A DNA stretch of 64,000 bases from Terrimesophilobacter sp038243605 (GTDB lineage Bacteria; Actinomycetota; Actinomycetes; Actinomycetales; Microbacteriaceae), in assembly GCA_038243605.1 (NCBI GenBank), contig JBBSQX010000011.1:28905-92904 (forward strand), given 5' to 3'. A program made the position numbers and the translations under genes. Shown here one piece after another: positions 18,819 through 28,305 of this stretch. The notes under the pieces are model-generated. The model was given only the letters and a program-made list of their open reading frames with translations. It made no database searches and was not told where the DNA came from. How positions within the stretch are numbered: the first letter of the stretch is position 1; every line of letters begins with the position of its first letter.

Positions 18819-20171
18819 ATGAGCCAGGCTGTCGCCACGACAGGAACACTCCTGCGAGTGTCAATCGTCAGTGAAGACCGGCGCCTCGACATCGGGGTGC
18901 CAGCACAACTTCCGCTCATCGAGCTCATCCCCGGCTTCGCACGCAGCCTCGGAGTGCTCGACCCCACACTCGCACACGGCGGCTACGCCCTGCACAAAGC
19001 AGACGGCACCGCGCTCGACCCCAGTCGAAGCGGCGGCGCACAAGGAGTGCACGACGGCGACCTTCTCACTCTCGTGCGTGGCGGGCTCATTGCGGAACCG
19101 CGCATCTACGACGACATCGTCGAAGCCGTCATCGACGCCACCTCAGAACAACACGGAACGTGGACTCCACGAGACAGCGCCAGAACCGCCCTCGCCATCA
19201 GCCTCAGCTTTCTCGGCCTCTGTGCCGTCATGCTGCTCAGCGCTGGCCCCGCACTCAGCGTTGGCGCCATCAACCTCGGTGCGATCATCGCGGCAGGCGG
19301 CGCCATCGTTCTCGTCACCGCCGCCGCCGTGCTCACCCGCATGGGGCAGCCAGAAGCGGGCCACGCGTTAGGCCTCGCCGCGGCAGTGTTCGGCGGCATG
19401 ACCGGATACCTGCTGGTACCGGGCGCCACGCTGTGGGGATGGCCACTCGCCGCCGCAGGGCTCGGGATGCTCATCGTCGGCGGCGCTGGCCTCGCACTAA
19501 CCCAGCAGAAACCAGAAGTGCACCTCATTCCGGTCACCTTCGGAGCCGTCCTAGGAATCACCGCGCTCCTCACCGCGGTGCTCGCGCCAGAAAGCCCTGC
19601 CGTCTACGCGATCATGATCGCCGTCACCGCCACGCTCTCCAACGGATTACCGTGGCTAGCGCTCAGCTCCACCCGCATCCGGGTGATCTCCGCCCAAAAT
19701 GACCTCGAAATTTTTGCCACCCCCGAACCCATCAACGCCACTGACGTCAAAAATCGGACTGCCGCGGGGCAGCGAGTACTCGTCTCACTCAGAGTGGCAC
19801 TCGGCCTCTCCGTGCTCACCGCAACACCCCTCGTCGCTGCCACCGGTGGAGCAGGCGCAGCGCTGTGTGCGCTGGCCTTTGTGGGCATGATGTTCCAGTC
19901 GCGGCAGAGCTACGCACGACTCGGGGTACTCGTGCTCATGGCCGCCGGTGCCATCGGGCTCGCCGTCACCGGGCTCACCGTCAGTGCCGCACAACCAGAC
20001 CTGCGGCCGGCGCTACTCACCATTCTTCTCAGCGTGACCGGCGCACTCGTCGTACTCACACTCCTCAGCCCCAAAGCTCGGCTGCGCCTGACAAAACTCG
20101 GAGACACCGTAGAGATCTTTGCCCTGGTTCTTCTCCTGCCGCTCGGCGCCGCCACGGTGGGGCTGCAGTAA
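18819..20171 (+). CDS. eccD: Type VII secretion integral membrane protein EccD (second copy)
   Basis: The ATG at 18819 is preferred over the in-frame ATG at 18789 because GGGGAA lies upstream and the family start fits, giving 450 residues. A ubiquitin-like N-terminal domain (about residues 10-85, with RLDIGVPAQLPLIELI) precedes about eleven transmembrane helices, the EccD architecture. It heads the plus-strand arm and is followed after three bases by eccB, which probably uses the same mRNA. The other EccD at 11617-13002 is part of the minus arm. EccD normally forms a dimer per protomer, so two distinct chains could build a mixed dimer; that is inference. Confidence 0.9.
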   Translation: MSQAVATTGTLLRVSIVSEDRRLDIGVPAQLPLIELIPGFARSLGVLDPTLAHGGYALHKADGTALDPSRSGGAQGVHDGDLLTLVRGGLIAEPRIYDDIVEAVIDATSEQHGTWTPRDSARTALAISLSFLGLCAVMLLSAGPALSVGAINLGAIIAAGGAIVLVTAAAVLTRMGQPEAGHALGLAAAVFGGMTGYLLVPGATLWGWPLAAAGLGMLIVGGAGLALTQQKPEVHLIPVTFGAVLGITALLTAVLAPESPAVYAIMIAVTATLSNGLPWLALSSTRIRVISAQNDLEIFATPEPINATDVKNRTAAGQRVLVSLRVALGLSVLTATPLVAATGGAGAALCALAFVGMMFQSRQSYARLGVLVLMAAGAIGLAVTGLTVSAAQPDLRPALLTILLSVTGALVVLTLLSPKARLRLTKLGDTVEIFALVLLLPLGAATVGLQ

Positions 20172-20174
20172 ACG

Positions 20175-21536
20175 ATGGCTACCAAAAAAGACCTCATAGA
20201 AGCGCAAGGATACAGTCGCAGACGGCTGCTCTCCGCGTTCACCGGCGGCGCACCAGGCGGCAAAGAGCTCGACCCCGCCAAGCCGTTACGCGCCGTCGTG
20301 GCCGGCATCGCCCTCACCGTGATGGTCATTCTGGGCGGAGTCTTCTACGGGATGATTCGCCCAGGACTCCCCACCGGATGGGAGAACAACCACCTCGTCG
20401 TGGCCAGCGACACAGGCGCGAGGTACCTCTCCGTTGACGGCGTGCTCTACCCGGTCATCAATACGGCAAGCGCACGACTGCTAATCCCCTCCGGCAAATT
20501 CGCGGTGATCACCACCGACCAGAAAACACTCGCCGACATTCCCATCGGCGGCGCCATTGGCATCCCCGGAGCACCAGACAACCTGCCATCCCCCGACTCG
20601 CTCGTGCGAGACGGATGGGCCGCGTGCGTCACAGACGACGCCCACACCGCTGTTGCCCTCCCCGACACCCAGCTACTTGAACCAACTGACAACGCCACCC
20701 TGGTGAAAGTAGAGAAACAGCTCTCCGTAATCATGGGAGAAAATCGCTACGCAGTTGACCACAGCGAAGCAGACTCCGTTCTGCGCGCGGTCGGGCTCGA
20801 CGCCTCCAGCGCTGTCGACGTCGACAGCCGCTGGCTCAGCCTCTTCGAGCCGGGCGTTCCCCTCGCCCCGATCACGGTAGCGGATGCCGGCGACTCAATC
20901 CCCGGAAGCAGCCTCAAGGTCGGCAGTGCCGTGCACACCCAAGGAAGCCCAGAAGACCAACGTTTTCTTGTGACTAAAAACTCAGAGCTCGCGCCGCTCA
21001 GCCCCCTCGCCTACCAGCTCTACCTCCTCGGGAGCGGCGCAGATCTCGGCGCCGCTCGCGAGGTCAGCCCCGCCGAGATCGCCTCCCTCTCAACAGCCAA
21101 GAGCCCAGCGGGCGGAGAGGACTGGCCGACCACGCAGCTCACTCCCGTCGCTGACGACACCCCCCGCTGCGCCCTGCTCACCCACGAAAAAGAAGGCGAA
21201 CCGCTCACCACGCTCGGCACGCTGAAAGCCGGAGCCACTCTGCCAGAACAGACCACCGACGTGAGCGTCAGCAGCAACGGCGGAGCCCTCATCCGAGTGG
21301 GCAGCAGTGGTGACGGCGGCGGGATGATCTACCTCATCGATGGCGCAGGAACGGCCTACCCGATCCCCGCGGCAAACAAAGAAATCATCGGCAGACTCGG
21401 GTATGCCCCCTCCGACATCACCAGAGTTCCCGCCGCCTGGATCGACTTCATGCCCGCCGGGGCCAGCCTCACCGAGGAAGCAGCAGGCCAAAGCGCCAAC
21501 GCGGGCACCAGCACGACAACCTCAGGGAAGTCGTGA
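20175..21536 (+). CDS. eccB: Type VII secretion protein EccB
   Basis: EccB is a core ESX subunit with one N-terminal transmembrane helix and a large extracytoplasmic domain. This 453-residue protein starts MATKKDLIEAQGYSRRRL, the conserved EccB N-terminal signature, and has its membrane helix at about residues 42-64. The rest is the beta-rich repeat domain, with repeated VxxG-type strands and few cysteines (two, consistent with a disulfide). It is about the usual family length (450-500), ending in a Ser/Thr-rich tail. It starts three bases after eccD and overlaps the following mycosin GTG by four bases, so the three genes form a tight operon. Confidence 0.94.
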   Translation: MATKKDLIEAQGYSRRRLLSAFTGGAPGGKELDPAKPLRAVVAGIALTVMVILGGVFYGMIRPGLPTGWENNHLVVASDTGARYLSVDGVLYPVINTASARLLIPSGKFAVITTDQKTLADIPIGGAIGIPGAPDNLPSPDSLVRDGWAACVTDDAHTAVALPDTQLLEPTDNATLVKVEKQLSVIMGENRYAVDHSEADSVLRAVGLDASSAVDVDSRWLSLFEPGVPLAPITVADAGDSIPGSSLKVGSAVHTQGSPEDQRFLVTKNSELAPLSPLAYQLYLLGSGADLGAAREVSPAEIASLSTAKSPAGGEDWPTTQLTPVADDTPRCALLTHEKEGEPLTTLGTLKAGATLPEQTTDVSVSSNGGALIRVGSSGDGGGMIYLIDGAGTAYPIPAANKEIIGRLGYAPSDITRVPAAWIDFMPAGASLTEEAAGQSANAGTSTTTSGKS

Positions 21537-23032
21537 TCGGGATGCGGCGCCTCGGCACCCTGATCGCACTGCTCGCCCTCAGCGCAGTGCCCATCCTTAT
21601 TCCTAGCGCAAGCACCGTAGCGTTCGCCGCCGCCGGAGACACCCAATGTGCGCCAGGAACTATCGCCTACTCGCCGGACACCCCCGCCGCCCTCGGGCTG
21701 TTGCAGAACACCGCCGCCTGGACTCACAGCACCGGGGCCGGTGTCATCGTGGCCATCGTGGACTCCGGCATCGACGCCCACAACGCGCACCTGAAAGACG
21801 CCGTTATCGGCGGCATCAACCTTGTCGGTGACGGCACAGACAGCTCCGGACTCAGCGACCTCGACGGGCACGGCACCGCCATCGCCGGACTCGTCGCCGC
21901 GCGCAGCGTTCCCGGCTCCGGAGTGATCGGCCTGGCACCAGACGCAAAGCTGCTCTCGGTGCGCGTGTTCCGTGGCACGAATGAAGAAAACATTAAGGCC
22001 GGATTCGGGCCAACAATCGAGCGGCTCGCCCAAGGCATCCGCTACGCCACCGACCACGGAGCCACGATAATCAACGTGTCGCTCAGCGACTACACCGACT
22101 CTGGCCCGCTGCTCGCTGCTGTCAACTACGCGACAGCGAACGGCAGCCTCATCGTTGCCAGTGCAGGCAACCGAGCAACCACCACAAACAAGACGGACGG
22201 GCCGCGGTACCCCGCCGCATACCCCGGAGTTCTTGGCGTCGCGGCCACCGGCCTCGACGGCATCGTGACAAACGACTCAATCCATGGCCCGCACGTCGCC
22301 ATCTCCGCGCCCGGATCTGAAATTCTCACCTCCGCAACCGGAAGCGGCGACTGCCTCTACGCCTCCGACGCCCCCACTTCAAGCTTTGCGACCGGATACG
22401 TCAGTGCCGCAGCAGCGCTGGTCGCGTCGGCGCACCCGGATGAGACGCCAGCACACTGGGCCTACCGACTGCAGGCGACCGCCCTGCGAACCGACCGAGA
22501 CCATCGCAACGACGAAGCCGGCTGGGGCGCGGTGCAACCCGCCGACGCCATCACTCTCGCACCGGGGGCAAGTACCCGTGGCCCGGAGGGCCCCTTCAGC
22601 GACACCAGCACCAGCGCTGTGCGGCCAGCCCACATCACCGTGGCGCCCGACTACAGCGTCTCGCCGTTTGATGTGGCCCAAAGCAGCATGGTGCTGCTCG
22701 TCGCGATTGCGGCAACACTGCTCGGCACGCTTGGGCTCGTGATCGCGTTACGCGCACGTCGACGCAGTAGCGGTGTTGGCACTGGCGATGTTGGTACTGC
22801 TGGCGTGGGGAATGACGGTGCCGGCATTGACGGTGTTGGCACTGGCGATGTCGGCACTGGCGATGTCGGCCGCAGCATTGCTGGCGGTCGCGGCAATGGT
22901 CGAAGCGGCATGGCTGGGGGTAGAAGCACTGGCGGTAGCGGGAACAGGAGCGGCACGGCCGGTGGTAGCGGGAACGGGAGCGGCACGGCCGGCGGTAGCA
23001 GCATCGGCAGCATCGGCAGCATCGCGACGTAA
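21533..23032 (+). CDS. mycP: Type VII secretion-associated subtilisin-like protease (mycosin C) with long glycine-rich tail
   Basis: This 499-residue S8 protease is the mycosin that is operonic with eccB, so it best fits the core MycP role. It has a signal peptide (to about residue 35), Asp in AIVDSGID, His in DGHGTAIAG and Ser in TSSFATGYVS. The Ser motif departs from the usual GTSxAxP (here PTSSFATG). A transmembrane helix lies at about residues 385-405. Unlike normal mycosins, which end soon after the helix, about 90 cytoplasmic residues follow, made of Gly/Val/Asp/Thr repeats and then Gly/Ser/Asn repeats. It starts at a GTG overlapping the eccB stop. It is more distant from mycosins A and B than they are from each other. 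Confidence 0.9.
   Translation: MIGMRRLGTLIALLALSAVPILIPSASTVAFAAAGDTQCAPGTIAYSPDTPAALGLLQNTAAWTHSTGAGVIVAIVDSGIDAHNAHLKDAVIGGINLVGDGTDSSGLSDLDGHGTAIAGLVAARSVPGSGVIGLAPDAKLLSVRVFRGTNEENIKAGFGPTIERLAQGIRYATDHGATIINVSLSDYTDSGPLLAAVNYATANGSLIVASAGNRATTTNKTDGPRYPAAYPGVLGVAATGLDGIVTNDSIHGPHVAISAPGSEILTSATGSGDCLYASDAPTSSFATGYVSAAAALVASAHPDETPAHWAYRLQATALRTDRDHRNDEAGWGAVQPADAITLAPGASTRGPEGPFSDTSTSAVRPAHITVAPDYSVSPFDVAQSSMVLLVAIAATLLGTLGLVIALRARRRSSGVGTGDVGTAGVGNDGAGIDGVGTGDVGTGDVGRSIAGGRGNGRSGMAGGRSTGGSGNRSGTAGGSGNGSGTAGGSSIGSIGSIAT
22770..23025 (+). repeat. Degenerate glycine-codon repeats in mycosin C tail
   Basis: Short units around ggcactggcgatgt and ggtagcgggaacgg recur many times in this stretch and encode the GVGTGDVGT and GGSGNGSGT repeats of the tail. 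The periodicity suggests expansion by slippage. Confidence 0.7.
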
Positions 23033-23082
23033 AACCGCAGCCATTCCCCGTGCGAGAAGTCTGGTGTTTGCGGCGATGGCGA

Positions 23083-24114
23083 CTACTCGGAGCTCACGCT
23101 CATACCGACATCGCCAAGCACGAAGCGACCCTGCACCACAGCAGAGGCGGCCGGCTCAAGATAGTTTTCCGCACCGTCGGCCGCAACGACCATGACGCCG
23201 TTCGTGGATTTCAGGTCAGTGATAGTCCACTGGCCATTCCCAAACGTGAGACGTGCATGCGCCTTCGACAGCGTGCGGGTGGAATCCTCAATCGCAAGCA
23301 GCTGCGACGCTGCGTCATCTGATGATGGATTGCGGCCCAACTCAACTCGAGTGGCGGTGAGCGCGAAGGCGCGGCCATCGTCGAGCCTGAGGCTCCACAG
23401 AACCGGCGACACGGGCTCCACGGGAGGCACCACCCGAACGTCAACCGCCTGAGGCTCAGCAGCCACGACAGGCACGGCGGGTGACACAGATACTGCGTTT
23501 GGTGGCAGTGGCACTGCTGGTTCGTCGGGTGGGGCAGGCGCGACAGATAAGGCAGGTTGGGCCGGTGCGACAGGGGCCTCTGCGGCGGATATTTGCGCGG
23601 GCGCCGATGGTGGTTTCTGAGGAATTGCGTAGCCAGAGGCATCCGTCACTCTCACTCCCAGAGTGGGTTCCGGTTTCACGCGAGGGCTAGCGACGCGATC
23701 CCCCCGCACCGGAGGGCTCGAGGCGACACCAGCAGCAACTTGGACATCAGTCGTCACGCGGCCCCAGCCCAAAATAGACGCCCAGATTGGCGGGAACAAA
23801 AGCCCAACAACCGTCAGACCCGCACCGCGCCCGAGCTTACGGTTGATGCGCAGCAATGCGACCGCCTTCAAATACACGCCATACAACTGCAAGACCGGAA
23901 TGAAGTAGTAAACGACCGACCAACCAGGGATACCGCCGCGTGTCAGAATCTCGGCCTCGTTCAGAACTGGCACCCAGCCCTTCCACGCCTCGCCACCGAT
24001 CTTCGGGAACAGCCGAGACAAGGCGATCGCGTACCAAACGAAACCAGCCACACCCGCGATGACAGTCAGCACCACGCCAACGACCACTGCTCCCTGCAGT
24101 TCGGGCGGCGTCAT
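23083..24114 (-). CDS. Membrane FHA-domain protein (N-terminal multi-helix domain, C-terminal FHA)
   Basis: From the ATG at 24114 (AAAGGA nine bases upstream) the protein has 343 residues. The first 130 contain three to four hydrophobic helices with aromatic motifs (AWKGWVPVLNEAEIL, YYFIPVLQLYGVYLK) resembling the DUF5684 type of small membrane domain. A Pro/Val/Ala-rich linker follows to about residue 240. The C-terminus is an FHA domain with LGRNPSSDDA, LSKAHARLTF and LKSTNGV. It is convergent with mycosin C, 50 bases apart, and lies downstream of rpoC but behind its terminator, so it is likely a separate unit. It is the third FHA protein of the T7SS island. Confidence 0.8.
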   Translation of the reverse strand: MTPPELQGAVVVGVVLTVIAGVAGFVWYAIALSRLFPKIGGEAWKGWVPVLNEAEILTRGGIPGWSVVYYFIPVLQLYGVYLKAVALLRINRKLGRGAGLTVVGLLFPPIWASILGWGRVTTDVQVAAGVASSPPVRGDRVASPRVKPEPTLGVRVTDASGYAIPQKPPSAPAQISAAEAPVAPAQPALSVAPAPPDEPAVPLPPNAVSVSPAVPVVAAEPQAVDVRVVPPVEPVSPVLWSLRLDDGRAFALTATRVELGRNPSSDDAASQLLAIEDSTRTLSKAHARLTFGNGQWTITDLKSTNGVMVVAADGAENYLEPAASAVVQGRFVLGDVGMSVSSE

Positions 24115-24327
24115 CTCACACATTCCTTTCGACAGAACAAGGGCACAGCGAATGCACAACGAGTGCGACCGCGGGTGCTGGGCCACAACGGTGCACGGAA
24201 GAGGCCAGTGTAATTCTTGCACGGGTGCGGGAACGGCGGGGGTTCCCTTCGAGAGGGCCCTTGGCCTCCTCAGGAAGCGGCAAGGCGACCGCTGAACCGC
24301 CTCCACAGGTGACGGTTAACGCAAAGA

Positions 24328-24355
24328 GAGGGCCCCCGCGTAAGCGGAGACCCTC
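24328..24355 (-). terminator. Rho-independent-like terminator of rpoBC
   Basis: Downstream of the rpoC stop on the minus strand, GAGGGTCTCCGC pairs with GCGGGGGCCCTC (12 pairs, two of them G-T) around a TTAC loop and is followed by TCTTT. Confidence 0.75.
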
Positions 24356-24378
24356 AACTTTGAACTATCGACTACGTG

Positions 24379-27300
24379 TTAGCTGTAAGTGCCAGGCGTT
24401 GGCTCGTCGGAGGCGAAGCTGTCGAAGTCCATGAAGGACAAGTCAGATTCGCCGAACGAAGCGTCTTCCGAATAGATGCGGTTCGGGTAACGCTCGGCCT
24501 TCGCCTCTTCCGTCGCCTCAACATTGACGTTGCGGTACATCGGCAGACCCGTTCCTGCGGGGATGAGCTTACCGATGATGACGTTCTCCTTCAGGCCCAT
24601 GAGCGGGTCAGACTTGCCCTCCATGGCGGCCTGCGTGAGAACACGCGTGGTCTCTTGGAATGAAGCAGCCGACAGCCACGACTCCGTCGCAAGCGACGCC
24701 TTCGTGATACCCATGACTTCTTGACGAGCGGATGCCGTCTTCTTGCCCTCCGTGAGAGCGGCGCGGTTGAGCTCGTTGTACTTCGAACGGTCAACAAGTT
24801 CACCCGGCAGAAGAGTCGTGTCACCGTGATCGACAACAGTCACCTTGCGGAGCATCTGACGAACGATGACCTCAATGTGCTTATCGTGAATCGGAACACC
24901 CTGCGAGCGGTAGACGCCCTGCACGCCACCAACGAGGTGCTCCTGCACCGCGCGAACGCCGCGCACACGCAGAACCTCCTTGGGGTCAACAGCACCAACG
25001 TGCAGCTGCTGGCCGAGAACAACATGCTCGCCATCCTCGATGAGAAGGGTTGCGCGCTTCAGCACGGGGTACGCAACCGGCTCGTCACCGTTATCGGGGG
25101 TGAGGATGAGCTTGCGGCTGCGATCCGTGTCCTCGATGGTGATGCGACCGGCGGCCTCCGCGATAGGGCTTGCACCCTTGGGGGTACGCGCTTCGAACAG
25201 CTCCGTCACACGGGGCAGACCCTGCGTGATGTCATCTGCTGTTGCGGCGCCACCCGTGTGGAAGGTACGCATAGTGAGCTGTGTTCCGGGCTCACCGATC
25301 GACTGGGCCGCGATAATACCGACGGCCTCACCGATGTCGACGAGCTTGCCGGTGGCGAGCGAGCGACCGTAGCAGGCAGCACACACACCGACAGCAGACT
25401 CACACGTGAGCACCGAGCGCACCTTGACGTGCGTGACGCCAGCCTTGATGAGAGTCTCGATCATGACATCGCCCACATCGTCGCCGCCCTTGGCAACAAC
25501 CTTGCCCTTGGCATCCTTCGCGTCATCCGCGAGGCTACGCGCATACAGCGAGTTCTCGACGTTCGGGTCAACAACCAGCGTTCCCTCGAAGTTCGGCGCT
25601 GCCACAAGCAGGTCGAGACCCTTCGTGGTTCCACAGTCGTCTTCACGAATGATGACATCCTGCGACACATCCACCAGACGGCGGGTCAAGTACCCGGAGT
25701 CAGCGGTACGCAACGCGGTGTCGGCCAGGCCCTTACGGGCACCGTGGGTTGCGATGAAGTACTCGGCAACCGAAAGACCTTCGCGGTAGCTCGAGATGAT
25801 CGGGCGCGGGATGATCTCACCCTTCGGGTTTGACACAAGCCCACGCATACCGGCGATCTGACGCACCTGCATCCAGTTACCACGAGCACCGGAGGTGACC
25901 ATGCGGTTGATGGTGTTATCCACCGGCATGTTCGCTTCCATCGCCTTGGCAACCTCAGCGGTGGCCTTGTTCCAGATCTCGATGAGCTCTTGGCGACGCT
26001 CAGCGTCGGTCGTGAGGCCCTTGTCGAACTGGTCCTGAACCTTCTTGGCCTGCTTCTCGTGAACCTCAATGATCTGACGCTTGTTCGGCGGCGTGAGGAT
26101 GTCGGAGAGCGCCACCGTGACACCGGAGCGGGTTGCCCAGTGAAAACCGGCATCCTTGACGCGGTCAAGCGTTGCGGCAACTTCGACCTTCGGGTAGCGC
26201 TCGGCGAGATCGTTGACGATCCCCGAGAGCACTGTCTTATCGGTGACGGCCTCAATGTAGGGGTAGTCCGCAGGAAGCGTCTCGTTGAAGAGTGCGCGAC
26301 CGAGCGAGGTCTGCTTGAGCACCGGACCATTGACGTAACCCTCTGGCGCTTCGCCTTCGGGGAACACAACGTCGTGGAGACGGATGCGCACCTTCGCGTT
26401 GAGGTCGAGGCTGTGCTGGTCCATTGCCAGGATTGCCTCGGCGACGCTGGAGAACGCACGACCTTCGCCCACGACACCCTCCTTGAGGGTGGTGAGGTGG
26501 TGAAGCCCGATGATCATGTCCTGTGTTGGCAGGGTGACCGGGCGGCCATCCGACGGCTTCAGGATGTTGCTCGACGCAAGCATCAGGATGCGCGCCTCGG
26601 CCTGAGCCTCGACCGACAGCGGCAAGTGCACTGCCATCTGGTCGCCATCGAAGTCAGCGTTGAACGCGGCACACACGAGCGGGTGAAGCTGGATGGCTTT
26701 ACCTTCAACGAGCTGCGGTTCGAACGCCTGGATGCCCAAACGGTGAAGCGTTGGTGCGCGGTTCAGCAGCACGGGGCGCTCGCGGATGATCTCCTCCAGC
26801 ACATCCCACACCTGTGGGCGGCTGCGCTCAACCATGCGCTTGGCGCTCTTGATGTTCTGAGCGTGGCTCAGGTCGATGAGGCGCTTAATCACGAACGGCT
26901 TGAACAGCTCGAGCGCCATCTGCTTGGGCAGACCACACTGGTGCAGCTTCAGCTGCGGACCAACAACGATGACCGAACGGCCCGAGTAGTCCACGCGCTT
27001 GCCGAGGAGGTTCTGGCGGAACCGACCCTGCTTACCCTTCAGCATGTCGCTGAGGGACTTGAGCGCACGGTTACCTGTGCCGGTGACGGGGCGACCACGG
27101 CGACCGTTGTCGAACAGTGCGTCGACGGCCTCCTGCAACATGCGCTTCTCATTGTTCACAATGATCTCGGGGGCACCAAGATCAAGCAGACGACGCAGAC
27201 GGTTGTTGCGGTTGATCACGCGACGGTAGAGGTCGTTCAGGTCGGAGGTGGCGAAACGGCCACCGTCGAGCTGAACCATGGGGCGAAGCTCCGGCGGAAT

Positions 27301-28257
27301 CACCGGAACAACTTCGAGCACCATGGCGGCCGGCGAGTTGCCGGTCTGCAGGAACGAGTTGACGACCCGGAGGCGCTTGATGGCGCGGATCTTCTTCTGG
27401 CCCTTGCCGTTGGCGATCTCGTTGTGAAGGTTGTCGGACTCGGTCTGCAGGTCGAACGCCTGCAGACGACGCTGAATTGCTTCGGCACCCATGTAGGCCT
27501 CGAAGTAGATTCCGAAGCGGTCCTGCAGCTCGTGGAAGACAGAATCTTCTGGCTTCAGGTCGCCGACCTTCAGGTTGCGGAAGTCTTCCCACACGCGGTC
27601 GAGCTGGTTGATCTGCTCGTCGAAGGACTTGCGGGCCTGGCCCATCTCCTTCTCAGCGGCATCCTTCGTGCGACGCTTCTGGTCGGCCTTCGCACCCTCT
27701 TCTTCTAGGGCGGCGAGGTCGGTCTCGAGCTTGTGGAGACGCTCGGCGACACGGGTGTCGCGCTGGTTCTCCAACTCCTTCATCTCGAGACGGATCTCGT
27801 TTTCGAGACCTGGCATGTCAGCGTGACGACCATCTTCGTCTACCGCAATGACCATGTACGCGGCGAAGTAGATGACCTTCTCGAGGTCCTTCGGCGCCAT
27901 GTCGAGCAGGTAGCCGAGGCGGCTTGGAACACCCTTGAAGTACCAGATGTGCGTGACGGGCGCTGCGAGCTCAATGTGGCCCATGCGCTCGCGGCGCACG
28001 GAAGACTTAGTGACCTCAACGCCACAGCGCTCACACACGATGCCTTTGAAGCGCACGCGCTTGTACTTACCGCACGAGCACTCCCAGTCGCGGCTCGGTC
28101 CGAAGATCTGCTCTCCGAAGAGGCCGTCCTTCTCTGGCTTCAGCGTGCGGTAGTTGATCGTTTCTGGCTTCTTGACCTCGCCGTGAGACCACTTGCGGAT
28201 ATCCTCCGCGGTGGCGAGACCGATACGCAGCTCATCAAACGTAGTGACGTCGAGCAA
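24379..28257 (-). CDS. rpoC: RNA polymerase beta-prime subunit
   Basis: This is the full-length beta-prime subunit (1,292 residues), the catalytic clamp of RNA polymerase. The active-site motif NADFDGDQMAVH that binds the catalytic magnesium is intact. So are the N-terminal zinc site CSCGKYKRVRFK...CERCGVEV near residues 60-80 and the second zinc site CESAVGVCAACYG in the C-terminal half. It starts at a TTG with AGGAG five bases upstream, 48 bases after rpoB, as in the usual rpoBC operon. A terminator follows it. Length and order are normal for actinobacteria, and no anomalies were seen in this gene. Confidence 0.98.
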   Translation of the reverse strand: MLDVTTFDELRIGLATAEDIRKWSHGEVKKPETINYRTLKPEKDGLFGEQIFGPSRDWECSCGKYKRVRFKGIVCERCGVEVTKSSVRRERMGHIELAAPVTHIWYFKGVPSRLGYLLDMAPKDLEKVIYFAAYMVIAVDEDGRHADMPGLENEIRLEMKELENQRDTRVAERLHKLETDLAALEEEGAKADQKRRTKDAAEKEMGQARKSFDEQINQLDRVWEDFRNLKVGDLKPEDSVFHELQDRFGIYFEAYMGAEAIQRRLQAFDLQTESDNLHNEIANGKGQKKIRAIKRLRVVNSFLQTGNSPAAMVLEVVPVIPPELRPMVQLDGGRFATSDLNDLYRRVINRNNRLRRLLDLGAPEIIVNNEKRMLQEAVDALFDNGRRGRPVTGTGNRALKSLSDMLKGKQGRFRQNLLGKRVDYSGRSVIVVGPQLKLHQCGLPKQMALELFKPFVIKRLIDLSHAQNIKSAKRMVERSRPQVWDVLEEIIRERPVLLNRAPTLHRLGIQAFEPQLVEGKAIQLHPLVCAAFNADFDGDQMAVHLPLSVEAQAEARILMLASSNILKPSDGRPVTLPTQDMIIGLHHLTTLKEGVVGEGRAFSSVAEAILAMDQHSLDLNAKVRIRLHDVVFPEGEAPEGYVNGPVLKQTSLGRALFNETLPADYPYIEAVTDKTVLSGIVNDLAERYPKVEVAATLDRVKDAGFHWATRSGVTVALSDILTPPNKRQIIEVHEKQAKKVQDQFDKGLTTDAERRQELIEIWNKATAEVAKAMEANMPVDNTINRMVTSGARGNWMQVRQIAGMRGLVSNPKGEIIPRPIISSYREGLSVAEYFIATHGARKGLADTALRTADSGYLTRRLVDVSQDVIIREDDCGTTKGLDLLVAAPNFEGTLVVDPNVENSLYARSLADDAKDAKGKVVAKGGDDVGDVMIETLIKAGVTHVKVRSVLTCESAVGVCAACYGRSLATGKLVDIGEAVGIIAAQSIGEPGTQLTMRTFHTGGAATADDITQGLPRVTELFEARTPKGASPIAEAAGRITIEDTDRSRKLILTPDNGDEPVAYPVLKRATLLIEDGEHVVLGQQLHVGAVDPKEVLRVRGVRAVQEHLVGGVQGVYRSQGVPIHDKHIEVIVRQMLRKVTVVDHGDTTLLPGELVDRSKYNELNRAALTEGKKTASARQEVMGITKASLATESWLSAASFQETTRVLTQAAMEGKSDPLMGLKENVIIGKLIPAGTGLPMYRNVNVEATEEAKAERYPNRIYSEDASFGESDLSFMDFDSFASDEPTPGTYS

Positions 28258-28305
28258 TGTTTCTCCTAATGCCTAAATCTTCGTGAGTCGTTGATGGGCT
28301 GTGTT

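Noticed and set aside
25990..27708. 572-residue open frame on the plus strand inside rpoC
   Set aside because: It is antisense to highly conserved rpoC coding sequence; the length reflects high GC and codon bias, and the protein shows no domain.
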